From Cohnella rhizoplanae (GTDB taxonomy: Bacteria > Bacillota > Bacilli > Paenibacillales > Paenibacillaceae), in the NCBI RefSeq assembly GCF_948329515.1, contig NZ_CAOJCN010000018.1, forward strand, positions 1-64,000: a stretch of 64,000 nt of DNA. Reading direction: 5' to 3'. The notes under the pieces were generated by a model, which saw nothing but the letters and a program-made list of their open reading frames with translations, was not told where the DNA came from and ran no database searches. This document shows, piece by piece, positions 9,145 through 16,716 of this stretch. Position 1 is the stretch's first letter, and the number at the start of each line of letters is the position of its first letter. A program made the position numbers and the translations under genes.

Positions 9145-9294
9145 TCTTGCGCTGCTAGACCTAGTCGCCCCGTCCACGTCGCGCGCAAATATGATATGAT
9201 GGGTGCAATACCTTGTCTCCATTTAACCTGCCGATCGTGGCGGGGAGCGCGCGGCGAGACGGTCCGGGGTAGGGCGCGGAGGGGAGTTGCTCGA

Positions 9295-10473
9295 TTGGAC
9301 TATCGGGTAGAACAGATTGACCGGGTCATTCAGAACGCGATGCGCGTCATGGAAGACAGCAAGATGCAAGTTTTCGAGATTTGCGAGGCGGCGAGACGCG
9401 AGCTCGTGTCGCTCGGCAAGGAACTGGAGAACGTCCTGAAGGAAACCTCCTCCACGATCGACAAGGTCGATGCCCTCGAACGGGATTACAAGCTATCGCG
9501 CATCCGGCTCACCGAGGTGAGCAGGGATTTCGTACGGTTCACGGAGAGAGACATTAAATCCGCATACGAGAAGGCTACGCAGCTGCAGCTGGACCTCACG
9601 ATTTATCGGGAGAAAGAGAACTATCTGAAGGCGCGGCGGGACGATCTGCAGAACCGCGTCCGCAACGTGGAGCTCTCCATCGAGCGGGCGGAGATGATCG
9701 GCTCCCAGATGAACGTCGTGCTGGATTACTTCTCCGGCGATCTGAATCAGGTGACGCGGATCCTCGAGTCGGCCAAGAACCGCCAGCTCATCGGCCTCAA
9801 GATCATCCTGGCCCAGGAAGAAGAGCGCAGGCGCATGGCCCGGGAGATCCATGACGGACCCGCGCAGTCGCTCGCCAACCTGGTTCTCCGGACCGAAATT
9901 GCCGAGAGAATGCTGGACACGAAGGATTTGGAGCTTGTCCGCAGCGAATTGGTTGATTTGAAAACGCAGATACGGTCGGGACTGGGGGAGATTCGCAAAA
10001 TCATATTCAACCTCCGCCCCATGGCGCTTGACGATCTGGGTCTCGTGCCCACGCTCCGCAAATTCGTGCAGGACTTCGAGGAACGCACCTCGATTCGCTC
10101 GGTCTTCGAGACGAGCGGACGGGAGAAGCGGATCTCGCCCGCGCTGGAAGCCGCGATGTTCAGGCTTGTCCAGGAGTCGTTCAACAACGCCTTCAAGCAC
10201 GCCGAGGCGTCGTATATGTCGCTGGATATCGCCTATCTGGAAGAGACGATCCGGATGGTCGTCAAGGACAACGGCAAGGGCTTCCACACGGATCTGGCCG
10301 AGGCGCACGCGAAGAAGACCGCCAAGTTCGGACTCATGGGCATGAAGGAGCGCGTGGATCTGCTGATGGGAGAGATCACGATCGATTCGGCCATCGGGCA
10401 GGGAACCACGATCACGATTATAGTACCGATTAAAGCTGAGATGCGGAAGGAGTTGGACATTAATGGAGAGTAA
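9295..10473 (+). CDS. degS: Sensor histidine kinase DegS
   Basis: Cytoplasmic two-component kinase that phosphorylates DegU, controlling secreted enzymes, motility, competence and biofilm functions in Bacillus relatives. The 392-residue protein has a long N-terminal coiled-coil sensor region (about 1-170), no membrane segment, and the HisKA_3 phosphoacceptor histidine in REIHDGPAQSLANL (about H186). The HATPase domain has DNGKGF and FGLMGMKERV. The TTG start at 9295 follows GGAGGGGAG and gives the canonical length (B. subtilis DegS is about 385); longer in-frame openings upstream lack family similarity. It overlaps degU by 11 bases. Confidence 0.96.
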   Translation: MDYRVEQIDRVIQNAMRVMEDSKMQVFEICEAARRELVSLGKELENVLKETSSTIDKVDALERDYKLSRIRLTEVSRDFVRFTERDIKSAYEKATQLQLDLTIYREKENYLKARRDDLQNRVRNVELSIERAEMIGSQMNVVLDYFSGDLNQVTRILESAKNRQLIGLKIILAQEEERRRMAREIHDGPAQSLANLVLRTEIAERMLDTKDLELVRSELVDLKTQIRSGLGEIRKIIFNLRPMALDDLGLVPTLRKFVQDFEERTSIRSVFETSGREKRISPALEAAMFRLVQESFNNAFKHAEASYMSLDIAYLEETIRMVVKDNGKGFHTDLAEAHAKKTAKFGLMGMKERVDLLMGEITIDSAIGQGTTITIIVPIKAEMRKELDINGE

Positions 10474-11197
10474 GAATTCGAACATCGCCTCGGGCCGCAA
10501 GATTCAAGTCCTCCTTGCCGACGACCACCAACTGTTCCGCGAGGGACTGAAGCGGATATTGAATATGGAGCCCGACCTGGAGGTCATCGGCGAGTGCGGG
10601 GACGGCATCCAGGTGCTGGAGTTCTGCAACCGGCAAAAGCCTGACGTCGTGCTGCTCGACATCAACATGCCGACAGAGAACGGCGTGATCGCGACCGAGA
10701 AGCTGCGCGACATCTTCCCGGAGATCAAGGTCATTATCCTGTCCATCCATGACGACGAGAGCTATGTTTTCGAGACGCTGCGCAAGGGAGCGACGGGCTA
10801 TCTGCTCAAGGACATGGAGGCGGAAGCACTGGTGGACGCGATCCGCACGGTAGCGAACGGGCATGCGTACATTCATCCGAAGGTCACCGGTAAGCTCATC
10901 AACCAGCTGCGCCGCATGACTTATCTCGACGAGATCGGAGCCGCCTCCGGCGCCGCCGCGAGCCGCGAGACGATCACGAAGTTCGTGCCGCGGGGCAACA
11001 ACCCGCTCACGCGCCGCGAAGCCGAGGTGCTGCGCCTCATGGCGGAAGGCAAGAGCAACAAGAACATCGGCGAGAGTCTGTTCATCAGCGAGAAGACGGT
11101 CAAGAACCATGTGAGCAGCATCCTGCAGAAGATGGAAGTCGATGATCGCACGCAGGCCGTCATCAACTCGATCAAGTTCGGCTGGGTGACGCTGTAG
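10463..11197 (+). CDS. degU: Response regulator DegU
   Basis: NarL/FixJ-type regulator of 244 residues. The receiver domain has the acidic pocket LLADDH and phosphoacceptor Asp at about residue 66 in VLLDINMP. A C-terminal LuxR-type helix-turn-helix (about 178-244) carries LTRREAEVLRLMAEGKSNKNI and ISEKTVKNHVSSI. It starts inside the end of degS and forms the conserved degSU operon. In B. subtilis DegU regulates comK, the fla/che operon and exoenzymes, so its position near com and flagellar genes is as expected. Confidence 0.97.
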   Translation: MESKNSNIASGRKIQVLLADDHQLFREGLKRILNMEPDLEVIGECGDGIQVLEFCNRQKPDVVLLDINMPTENGVIATEKLRDIFPEIKVIILSIHDDESYVFETLRKGATGYLLKDMEAEALVDAIRTVANGHAYIHPKVTGKLINQLRRMTYLDEIGAASGAAASRETITKFVPRGNNPLTRREAEVLRLMAEGKSNKNIGESLFISEKTVKNHVSSILQKMEVDDRTQAVINSIKFGWVTL

Positions 11198-11254
11198 CGC
11201 CGCCTCGCAACGACGCAACAGCTAGAAATGGCATACATATGGCTCGAAGCCCGG

Positions 11255-11290
11255 GCGCCGTCCTCTAATCTTGAGATTAGAAGGCGGCGT
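11255..11290 (+). terminator. Hairpin downstream of degU, probable terminator
   Basis: GCGCCGTCCTCTAATC (11255-11270) folds on GATTAGAAGGCGGCGT (11275-11290) with a TTGA loop and few mismatches. Only a short T-rich stretch follows, so it is a weak intrinsic terminator. The 376-base gap 11198-11573 contains this hairpin plus the promoter and leader terminator listed next. Confidence 0.6.
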
Positions 11291-11392
11291 CTTTGCGTTG
11301 GGGCGAAGTCCAAGTAAAAGCAGGCGGCGGGATTCATTGTGATTAATCGATAAAAAAGCGGGGCTGCAGGTCATATCCATTTTAAATACTAG

Positions 11393-11419
11393 TTGACAGG
11401 TCGGGATTATGGATATAAT
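11393..11419 (+). promoter_or_regulatory. Sigma-A-type promoter for the Cys-tailed surface protein gene
   Basis: A perfect -35 TTGACA (11393-11398) and a perfect -10 TATAAT (11414-11419) lie 15 bases apart; TAATAT two bases later gives a 17-base spacer. It predicts a transcript starting near 11427 with a 5' leader of roughly 145 bases. Confidence 0.75.
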
Positions 11420-11491
11420 ATGAATTCATTGTAAAGCTATGGCGATGCGGAATCGAAAAAGAACCTGAATCGACTGGACAGCCGGAGATTC

Positions 11492-11531
11492 AACGGGAGC
11501 GCTCAAGAGCGTTTCTGTTGGATCTTTTTTT
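11492..11531 (+). terminator. Leader terminator (possible attenuator) before the Cys-tailed protein gene
   Basis: AACGGGAGCGCTC (11492-11504) pairs along its length, with G-U wobbles, with GAGCGTTTCTGTT (11507-11519). GGATC and a run of seven T follow. It sits between the strong promoter at 11393-11419 and the start codon at 11574, the position of a transcription attenuator. I could not match the upstream leader to a known riboswitch class. Confidence 0.7.
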
Positions 11532-11573
11532 GTTTCCGACAAGCTCATACATCATGGGGAGGATGATTTTAAA

Positions 11574-12341
11574 ATGAAGAAACTCGCGCTTTCCAAGCTG
11601 GGAATCTCCGTAGTCGCAGCTGCCGTCGTATTCGGCGGACTGACCTACGCGGCCGTGTCGGCCAATCAAAAGACGGAGGCTGCGGCGTCCGCGCCCGAGC
11701 AGCAGGCTGCCGCGCCTCAAGCGACTGCGGCGCCCGAGCAGCAAGCCGCTGCGCCTGTATCCGAAGCCGCTGCGCCGGCCGCTAGCGAGCAAGCTGCGCC
11801 CGAAGCTGCTGCGGCGTCGGCTAAGGAAGCGGCTCCGGCTCCGGAAGCGTCCGGCCAAGTCGTAGAAGTCGCTGCCTCATCCAATGCCGGCGTCGTCGTC
11901 AAGGCGGCCGATCTGCCGAAAAACGAGCCGGCAGCCGCGGCAACGGCTAACGAGCCTAAGGCCGACAAAGCGGCCCCGGCCGAATCGAACGAAAAGACGG
12001 CTGCGGCCATCGTGAAGACCGCGTCCGTGCAAACCGAGAAGTCCGCGCAGCCGACAGCAGCGCCTAAGGCTACGCCGGCGCCGACCGCCAAGCCGACCGT
12101 CGCGGCAGCGCAGCAGACCAAGGCGCCGGAACCGACAGCCGCTCCGCAAACGTCCGCAGCAGTAGAAAAGCCTGCGGATGCCGCGCCTGCGAAGGCTACG
12201 ACGTTCGTCAAAAAGGTAGATGCGCCTAAAGCGTCTGCAACGACCGCTGCCGCATCCTCCAGCTCCTCGTCGTCCTCCTCCTCGAGCGCGTCTTCCTCCT
12301 CCGAGGAGATCTGCCCGCCGGAAGAAGAGATTTGCCCGTAA
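11574..12341 (+). CDS. Secreted Ala/Pro-rich protein with serine run and two-cysteine C-terminus
   Basis: No family recognised. The 255-residue protein begins with a signal-peptide-like segment (MKKLALSKLGISVVAAAVVF...). It continues as a low-complexity Ala/Pro/Glu/Lys/Thr chain with AAPEQQAAAP- and TAAPKATPAPTAKP-like motifs, then has about ten consecutive serines. It ends in EEICPPEEEICP, whose two cysteines are the only ones in the protein. There is no lipobox, LPxTG or SLH motif. The ATG is preceded by GGGGAGGAT. The composition suggests an extended, wall-spanning stalk presenting a redox-active or cross-linking Cys tail. The following genes encode thioredoxin-like proteins and a cystine-type transporter, so a thiol role is plausible but unproven. 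Confidence 0.75.
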   Translation: MKKLALSKLGISVVAAAVVFGGLTYAAVSANQKTEAAASAPEQQAAAPQATAAPEQQAAAPVSEAAAPAASEQAAPEAAAASAKEAAPAPEASGQVVEVAASSNAGVVVKAADLPKNEPAAAATANEPKADKAAPAESNEKTAAAIVKTASVQTEKSAQPTAAPKATPAPTAKPTVAAAQQTKAPEPTAAPQTSAAVEKPADAAPAKATTFVKKVDAPKASATTAAASSSSSSSSSSSASSSSEEICPPEEEICP

Positions 12342-12405
12342 TAACGCTATCGCGCACGATTCGATCTCGATGAGTACCAGTAGATAAAGAAATGAGGCGT
12401 TCGGA

Positions 12406-15400
12406 TTGATATTGAAAGTGAAAGCACAACGAATCCTGGCTCTGCTGCTCGCCGTCTTCGTGGCGATCCCGGCACTGGCGGCCCACGCGGCCGAGCAAGC
12501 GCCGGAGGGCGTAGTCACGTCGAACGGCGGCGGCGTCAGCCATTACGATTACTTCAGCGACGTCTACCCGTCTCTGAAGAACGAATCGCATGTGTTCCAG
12601 ACGACGACTTATGAGGATATCGCGCAGATCTTCAAGACGCCGGGCACCTATGCCGTCGTATTCGGCGGCGCGGCCAACCCGTCGACCCAGGCGCAGATCG
12701 CGTATATCAACCAGGTGGCCAAGGAGAAGGGGATCGCGAAGGTCTACAACTTCGACACGCGCCTCGACGGCAAGGACGACCTGGACATTGCGAACAGCGC
12801 CAACGCTTTTGCCTACAAGTACACCGATCTCATTAATAAATACCTGACGAACGCGCCGGATGCGGCGAACGTGCAAAATCAAACTTATGTCTTCGTTTAC
12901 AACAAGGACAACGGCAGCGGCCCGGTCGTCGCCGGCTTCAAGAGCGCCGCGGTCGCGGCGGACTTCCAGTCGAACGGGAATGCGGACGCGGCCAAGATCG
13001 ATGCCTATAAGGGACAAATTCGCGGCGTGTTCAATGCAGCGAACGCCTATAGCACGATCAGCGCGTACGATCTGATCGCGCCGGGCTTTATCCACAACGG
13101 TCCGTTTTACGCGCCGAATGCGGCTCCGATCTTCGACGAATCCGACAAGGATCTTGTGCTGGAGCACGTAACTTACGACGAGCTGCTGGGCATTCTGCGC
13201 AGCGAGGGCGACTATGTGCTGCTGTTCGGCGGCTCCTGGTGCCCGAACACCCAAGCGGCGGTTAAGTACGTCAACGAGTATGCGAAAAAGTACGGCGTGG
13301 ACAAAGTCTACTTCTTTGACCCGCGTATCGACGCAGGCTTGGACGTCACGAAGCCGGACGCCAACTATCACGATAACGACAAGCTGATGATTCGCGACAG
13401 CAAAAACGCGTACGCGTATCTGTATGTCGATCTGGCCAAGCAATACTTGACCAATCTGCGTGCGGAATACGAGACAAGAGCGACCTCCAACATCTTCTAC
13501 ACGGACGGCAGCGGCGCCAAGGTTGAGGCGATCCGCCTGCAAGTACCTTATTTCTTTACCTATAATAAGGACAATAAGGACGCCGATGGCAATGCGGCGC
13601 CGATCCTCGGACATATCGAACTGATGTATGGCTGGGCCGATACGTCCAAGAAGGACGCGGACGCCACGAAGTCCTATCAGAACTATGTCGAAGCGCTGAA
13701 CAGCGTGCTGTCCCGCACGGAATCGCTGCCGAGCGGCCTGGTCGGCGTAGAGCCTTCCCAGTTCGGCGGCACGGACGGACGCATCGACGGCGTCGGCCAG
13801 AAGGCGCTGGAGTACAAGAAGGCATCCGATACGGAATATACGGCCGTTACCGGCACGTCCATCTGGCGCCTCGCGCCGGGCGAGTACGATGTCCGCTACA
13901 GATCGATCGTCGGCGCGCAAAAGAAAAACTCGACGACGAAGAGCTACGACAAGATCGTCTACAAGCCGGGCCAATCGGTTCGCATCGCGGTGCCGCAGAA
14001 CACGACGCCGCTGCAGCTGGCCGCGCCGCAAGGCCTCAAAGGCATCGCGACGACGGTAGCTAACGACGTATACGGCGGTCAGATCGCCGGTACGACAGCC
14101 GGTCAAGAGTACAAGAAGGTCGGCGCAGATGCTTATCTGAACGCGACTACGCCGTCGATCACGGGACTCGTCTACGGCGACTATCTCGTGCGCAACAAAG
14201 CGAAGGACGGCGTTAACGCCAGTCCCGACACGCTCGTGACCGTGCCGAAGTTCGGCCAGCAATCCGCGCCGGCGGGTCTCGAAGGCATCGCGCCTAGCGG
14301 GCCGGATCTTAACGACGGCCAGATCGCGGGCATTACGGAAGGCCTCGAGTACAAGGATGCTTCCGTGGCCAATGCCGTCTACAGCAAGATTGAAGGCAAC
14401 GGCTCGAACGGCAGCCTGACGGGTCTCGCGCCAGGCACCTACACTTTGCGATATGCGGCGACCGACAAGCTGACGGCCGGACCGTCCGTCGACGTCGTCG
14501 TCCCGTCCAAGCAGGCGCAAGCCGCGCCGACCGGACTGCAAGGGGTAGCGCCGACGAACTCGGCGAATAACGACGGCCAGATTACGGGCGTAACCGCGGA
14601 TCTGGAGTACAAGGCGCACGGCGCGACCGCCTATACGCCGGTAACCGGATCCACGATCACGGGCCTCGCGGGTGGCAAGTACCACGTGCGCGTCGCGGCC
14701 AAGCCTGGCTTCTATGCCAGCGCGGACGTGGAAGTCACCGTGCCTGAGTATGCAGCGCCATATGTACCTCCATTCACCGCTACGCCGACGCCGACGCCTA
14801 CGACGCCGCCGGAAGGCGCGGGCGTGGATGACGGCAAGACCGTCGTTTCGGTGAAGCTCGCTCCTAAGTTCGACGCGTCGACCGGCCTGACCTCCGCTTC
14901 CGTCACGGCGAGCGAGATCTCCGGACTGGTGGACAGCGCGAAGAAGGCGGAAGCCGAAGGCAAGGCAGCCGTCATCGAGCTAAACATCGAAGCGAGCGCG
15001 GACACCAAGTCGGGGCTGCTGACGCTGCCGCGCGAGGTGCTGAAGGCGCTCGCCGGCACGACCCAGGCCGAGATTAAGATCAATTATGCGGGCTTCGGTA
15101 CGATCACGTTCGACGCGAAGGCGTTCGCGAGCATCGGCGCAACCGAAGGCACGGGCGACATCGGCGTCCAGATCACCAAGTCCGAGCTGACCGAGGAAGG
15201 CAAGCAGGTACTCGGCGATCGTCCGGTCTACGATCTGGCGGTAACCGCGGGCGAGGCGAACGTATCCGCCTTCGGCGGCGGCAAGGTCAATGTTAGCCTG
15301 CCCTACACGCTCAAGAGCGGAGAATCCGCGAACGCGATCATCGTCTACTATGTGAACGAGACGACGGGCGAGCTCGAGACGGTACGCGGGAAGTTCGACG

Positions 15401-16008
15401 CGGCCTCGGGCGAAGTGAAGTTCACGACCACGCACTTCTCGCAATATATCGTCGCTTACAATCCGGTGAGCTTCGCGGACGTCGCGGCTTCGTCCTGGTA
15501 CGGCGACGCCGTCGGATTCCTGGCGGCGCGCGGCATCACGACCGGTACGGACGCCGAGCATTACAGCCCGAGCGCCACCGTGTCGAGAGGCCAGTTCGTG
15601 ACGCTGCTGCTCAAGGCTTACGGCATCGCGCCTGAAGCCGACGCGGCCGACAACTTCGCGGATGCCGGCGATACTTATTACACCGGCTACCTGGCGGCAG
15701 CCAAGCGGCTTGGCATCGCGACGGGCGCAGGCGGCAGCTTCAAGCCGGATAGCCAGATCTCCAGGCAAGAGCTGTTCACGCTGCTCTACCGTACGCTAAA
15801 CGTGCTCGGCGAGCTCCCGGCAGCCAAGACGGGCGCTAACGTGTCCGGATTCTCGGATGCGGGCCAGATCGCAGGCTATGCGCAGGACGCGTTCAAGGCG
15901 CTCGTCGAGAGCGGCGTCGTGTCGGGCAACGGCGGCAAGCTCGATCCTGCGGGCGTATCGACCCGCGCGCAGGTGGCCCAAGTCCTGTTCAATCTGCTCT
16001 CCAAGTAA
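12406..16008 (+). CDS. SLH-anchored surface protein with two thioredoxin-like domains
   Basis: Exported 1200-residue protein. A signal peptide (about 1-28) leads to two related thioredoxin-like domains. The first (about 45-210) has the active-site position degenerated to GGAANPSTQ; the second (about 240-440) has GGSWCPNTQ with a single cysteine (about C279). Four repeats of about 80-90 residues follow (about 440-785), each with P-x-G-L-x-G, D-G-Q-I-x-G, L-E-Y-K and I-T-G-L-x-x-G-x-Y-x-V-R elements. A Pro/Thr linker, a further domain (about 810-1015) and three C-terminal SLH domains (about 1021-1200) complete it. SLH modules bind pyruvylated wall polymer. The TTG start sits 8 bases after a GAGG. 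The thioredoxin assignment rests on fold-like pattern only. Confidence 0.85.
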   Translation: MILKVKAQRILALLLAVFVAIPALAAHAAEQAPEGVVTSNGGGVSHYDYFSDVYPSLKNESHVFQTTTYEDIAQIFKTPGTYAVVFGGAANPSTQAQIAYINQVAKEKGIAKVYNFDTRLDGKDDLDIANSANAFAYKYTDLINKYLTNAPDAANVQNQTYVFVYNKDNGSGPVVAGFKSAAVAADFQSNGNADAAKIDAYKGQIRGVFNAANAYSTISAYDLIAPGFIHNGPFYAPNAAPIFDESDKDLVLEHVTYDELLGILRSEGDYVLLFGGSWCPNTQAAVKYVNEYAKKYGVDKVYFFDPRIDAGLDVTKPDANYHDNDKLMIRDSKNAYAYLYVDLAKQYLTNLRAEYETRATSNIFYTDGSGAKVEAIRLQVPYFFTYNKDNKDADGNAAPILGHIELMYGWADTSKKDADATKSYQNYVEALNSVLSRTESLPSGLVGVEPSQFGGTDGRIDGVGQKALEYKKASDTEYTAVTGTSIWRLAPGEYDVRYRSIVGAQKKNSTTKSYDKIVYKPGQSVRIAVPQNTTPLQLAAPQGLKGIATTVANDVYGGQIAGTTAGQEYKKVGADAYLNATTPSITGLVYGDYLVRNKAKDGVNASPDTLVTVPKFGQQSAPAGLEGIAPSGPDLNDGQIAGITEGLEYKDASVANAVYSKIEGNGSNGSLTGLAPGTYTLRYAATDKLTAGPSVDVVVPSKQAQAAPTGLQGVAPTNSANNDGQITGVTADLEYKAHGATAYTPVTGSTITGLAGGKYHVRVAAKPGFYASADVEVTVPEYAAPYVPPFTATPTPTPTTPPEGAGVDDGKTVVSVKLAPKFDASTGLTSASVTASEISGLVDSAKKAEAEGKAAVIELNIEASADTKSGLLTLPREVLKALAGTTQAEIKINYAGFGTITFDAKAFASIGATEGTGDIGVQITKSELTEEGKQVLGDRPVYDLAVTAGEANVSAFGGGKVNVSLPYTLKSGESANAIIVYYVNETTGELETVRGKFDAASGEVKFTTTHFSQYIVAYNPVSFADVAASSWYGDAVGFLAARGITTGTDAEHYSPSATVSRGQFVTLLLKAYGIAPEADAADNFADAGDTYYTGYLAAAKRLGIATGAGGSFKPDSQISRQELFTLLYRTLNVLGELPAAKTGANVSGFSDAGQIAGYAQDAFKALVESGVVSGNGGKLDPAGVSTRAQVAQVLFNLLSK

Positions 16009-16035
16009 TCGGAACGCCTGAATAGCACGGAGCGG

Positions 16036-16081
16036 GAATGGGCGGCCTATGGCCGTCCATTCAGCCCGTATGGATACGGGC
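16036..16081 (+). promoter_or_regulatory. Two tandem hairpins between the SLH gene and the ResA-like gene
   Basis: GAATGGGCGGCC (16036-16047) pairs with GGCCGTCCATTC (16051-16062) over 12 bp with one wobble and a TAT loop. One base later, GCCCGTA (16064-16070) pairs with TACGGGC (16075-16081). No T-run follows. These could protect an upstream mRNA end or tune read-through rather than terminate. Confidence 0.5.
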
Positions 16082-16101
16082 GTACGAGGAGCAACTTTAC
16101 G

Positions 16102-16686
16102 ATGAAAAATAAATGGGTCGTTCTCGGCGCCGCGCTCGTCCTCTTCGCGGTCGCCCTGTATGTGTCCGGCAGCTACGGCGAAGGCGACGGCGGCGGCTAC
16201 GCGCAGGTCCTGCAGGAGCGTCAGTCGCGCCTGAGCGGACAGGGTAGCGCGCAGCCGGCGGCAGCCGAGGGGCGGCTGGAGGCTGCGCCCGATTTTACCC
16301 TGAAGGACCTGGACGGGAACGCCGTGTCGCTGCGGGATCTGCGGGGCAAGGCCGTCTATCTGAACTTCTGGACCACCTGGTGTAAATGGTGCAAAAAAGA
16401 AATGCCCGCCATGAAGCAGGTATACCGGTCGTTCGAAGGCGGGGATCTGGCGATCGTGGCCGTCGATATCGGCGAGGACCGCGACAAGGTCGCTTCGTAC
16501 ATCGCCCAGGGCGGTTACCCTTTCCAAGTGCTGCTCGATTCGGACAAAAGCGTGTCCAAGGCCTACCGCGTGACCTCCATCCCCGTCTCCGTGTTCGTGG
16601 ACAAGGAAGGACGCGTCGCATACCGGAAGCTCGGCACGATGAAGGAAGACGAGATGCGGTCGGTCATCCAATCGCTCGTCGAATGA
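16102..16686 (+). CDS. Membrane-tethered thioredoxin-fold oxidoreductase, ResA/TlpA family
   Basis: The N-terminal anchor (about residues 5-25) exports a TlpA/ResA-like domain (about 60-194). The active site WTTWCKWCKKEMP has a C94-x-x-C97 redox pair, with the family's cis-Pro segment in RVTSIPVSVFVDKEG. ResA-type proteins reduce disulfides outside the membrane, for example in apocytochrome c, using electrons from CcdA. No ccdA or cytochrome c genes are adjacent here. Its neighbours are the SLH thioredoxin-like protein and a cystine-type symporter, suggesting a surface thiol-disulfide role. Length (194) is normal for the family. Confidence 0.9.
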   Translation: MKNKWVVLGAALVLFAVALYVSGSYGEGDGGGYAQVLQERQSRLSGQGSAQPAAAEGRLEAAPDFTLKDLDGNAVSLRDLRGKAVYLNFWTTWCKWCKKEMPAMKQVYRSFEGGDLAIVAVDIGEDRDKVASYIAQGGYPFQVLLDSDKSVSKAYRVTSIPVSVFVDKEGRVAYRKLGTMKEDEMRSVIQSLVE

Positions 16687-16716
16687 TCATAATCGGGAAG
16701 AGATGATATCAACCTT

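Noticed and set aside
11420..11531. Known riboswitch (c-di-GMP, SAM, T-box, ykkC) in the leader
   Set aside because: None of the conserved cores I could recall was present; left as an unassigned attenuator candidate.
12226..14685. Very long antisense open frame opposite the SLH protein gene
   Set aside because: Arg/Val/Asp-rich translation typical of the complement of a high-GC gene; no ribosome-binding site and no family motifs.
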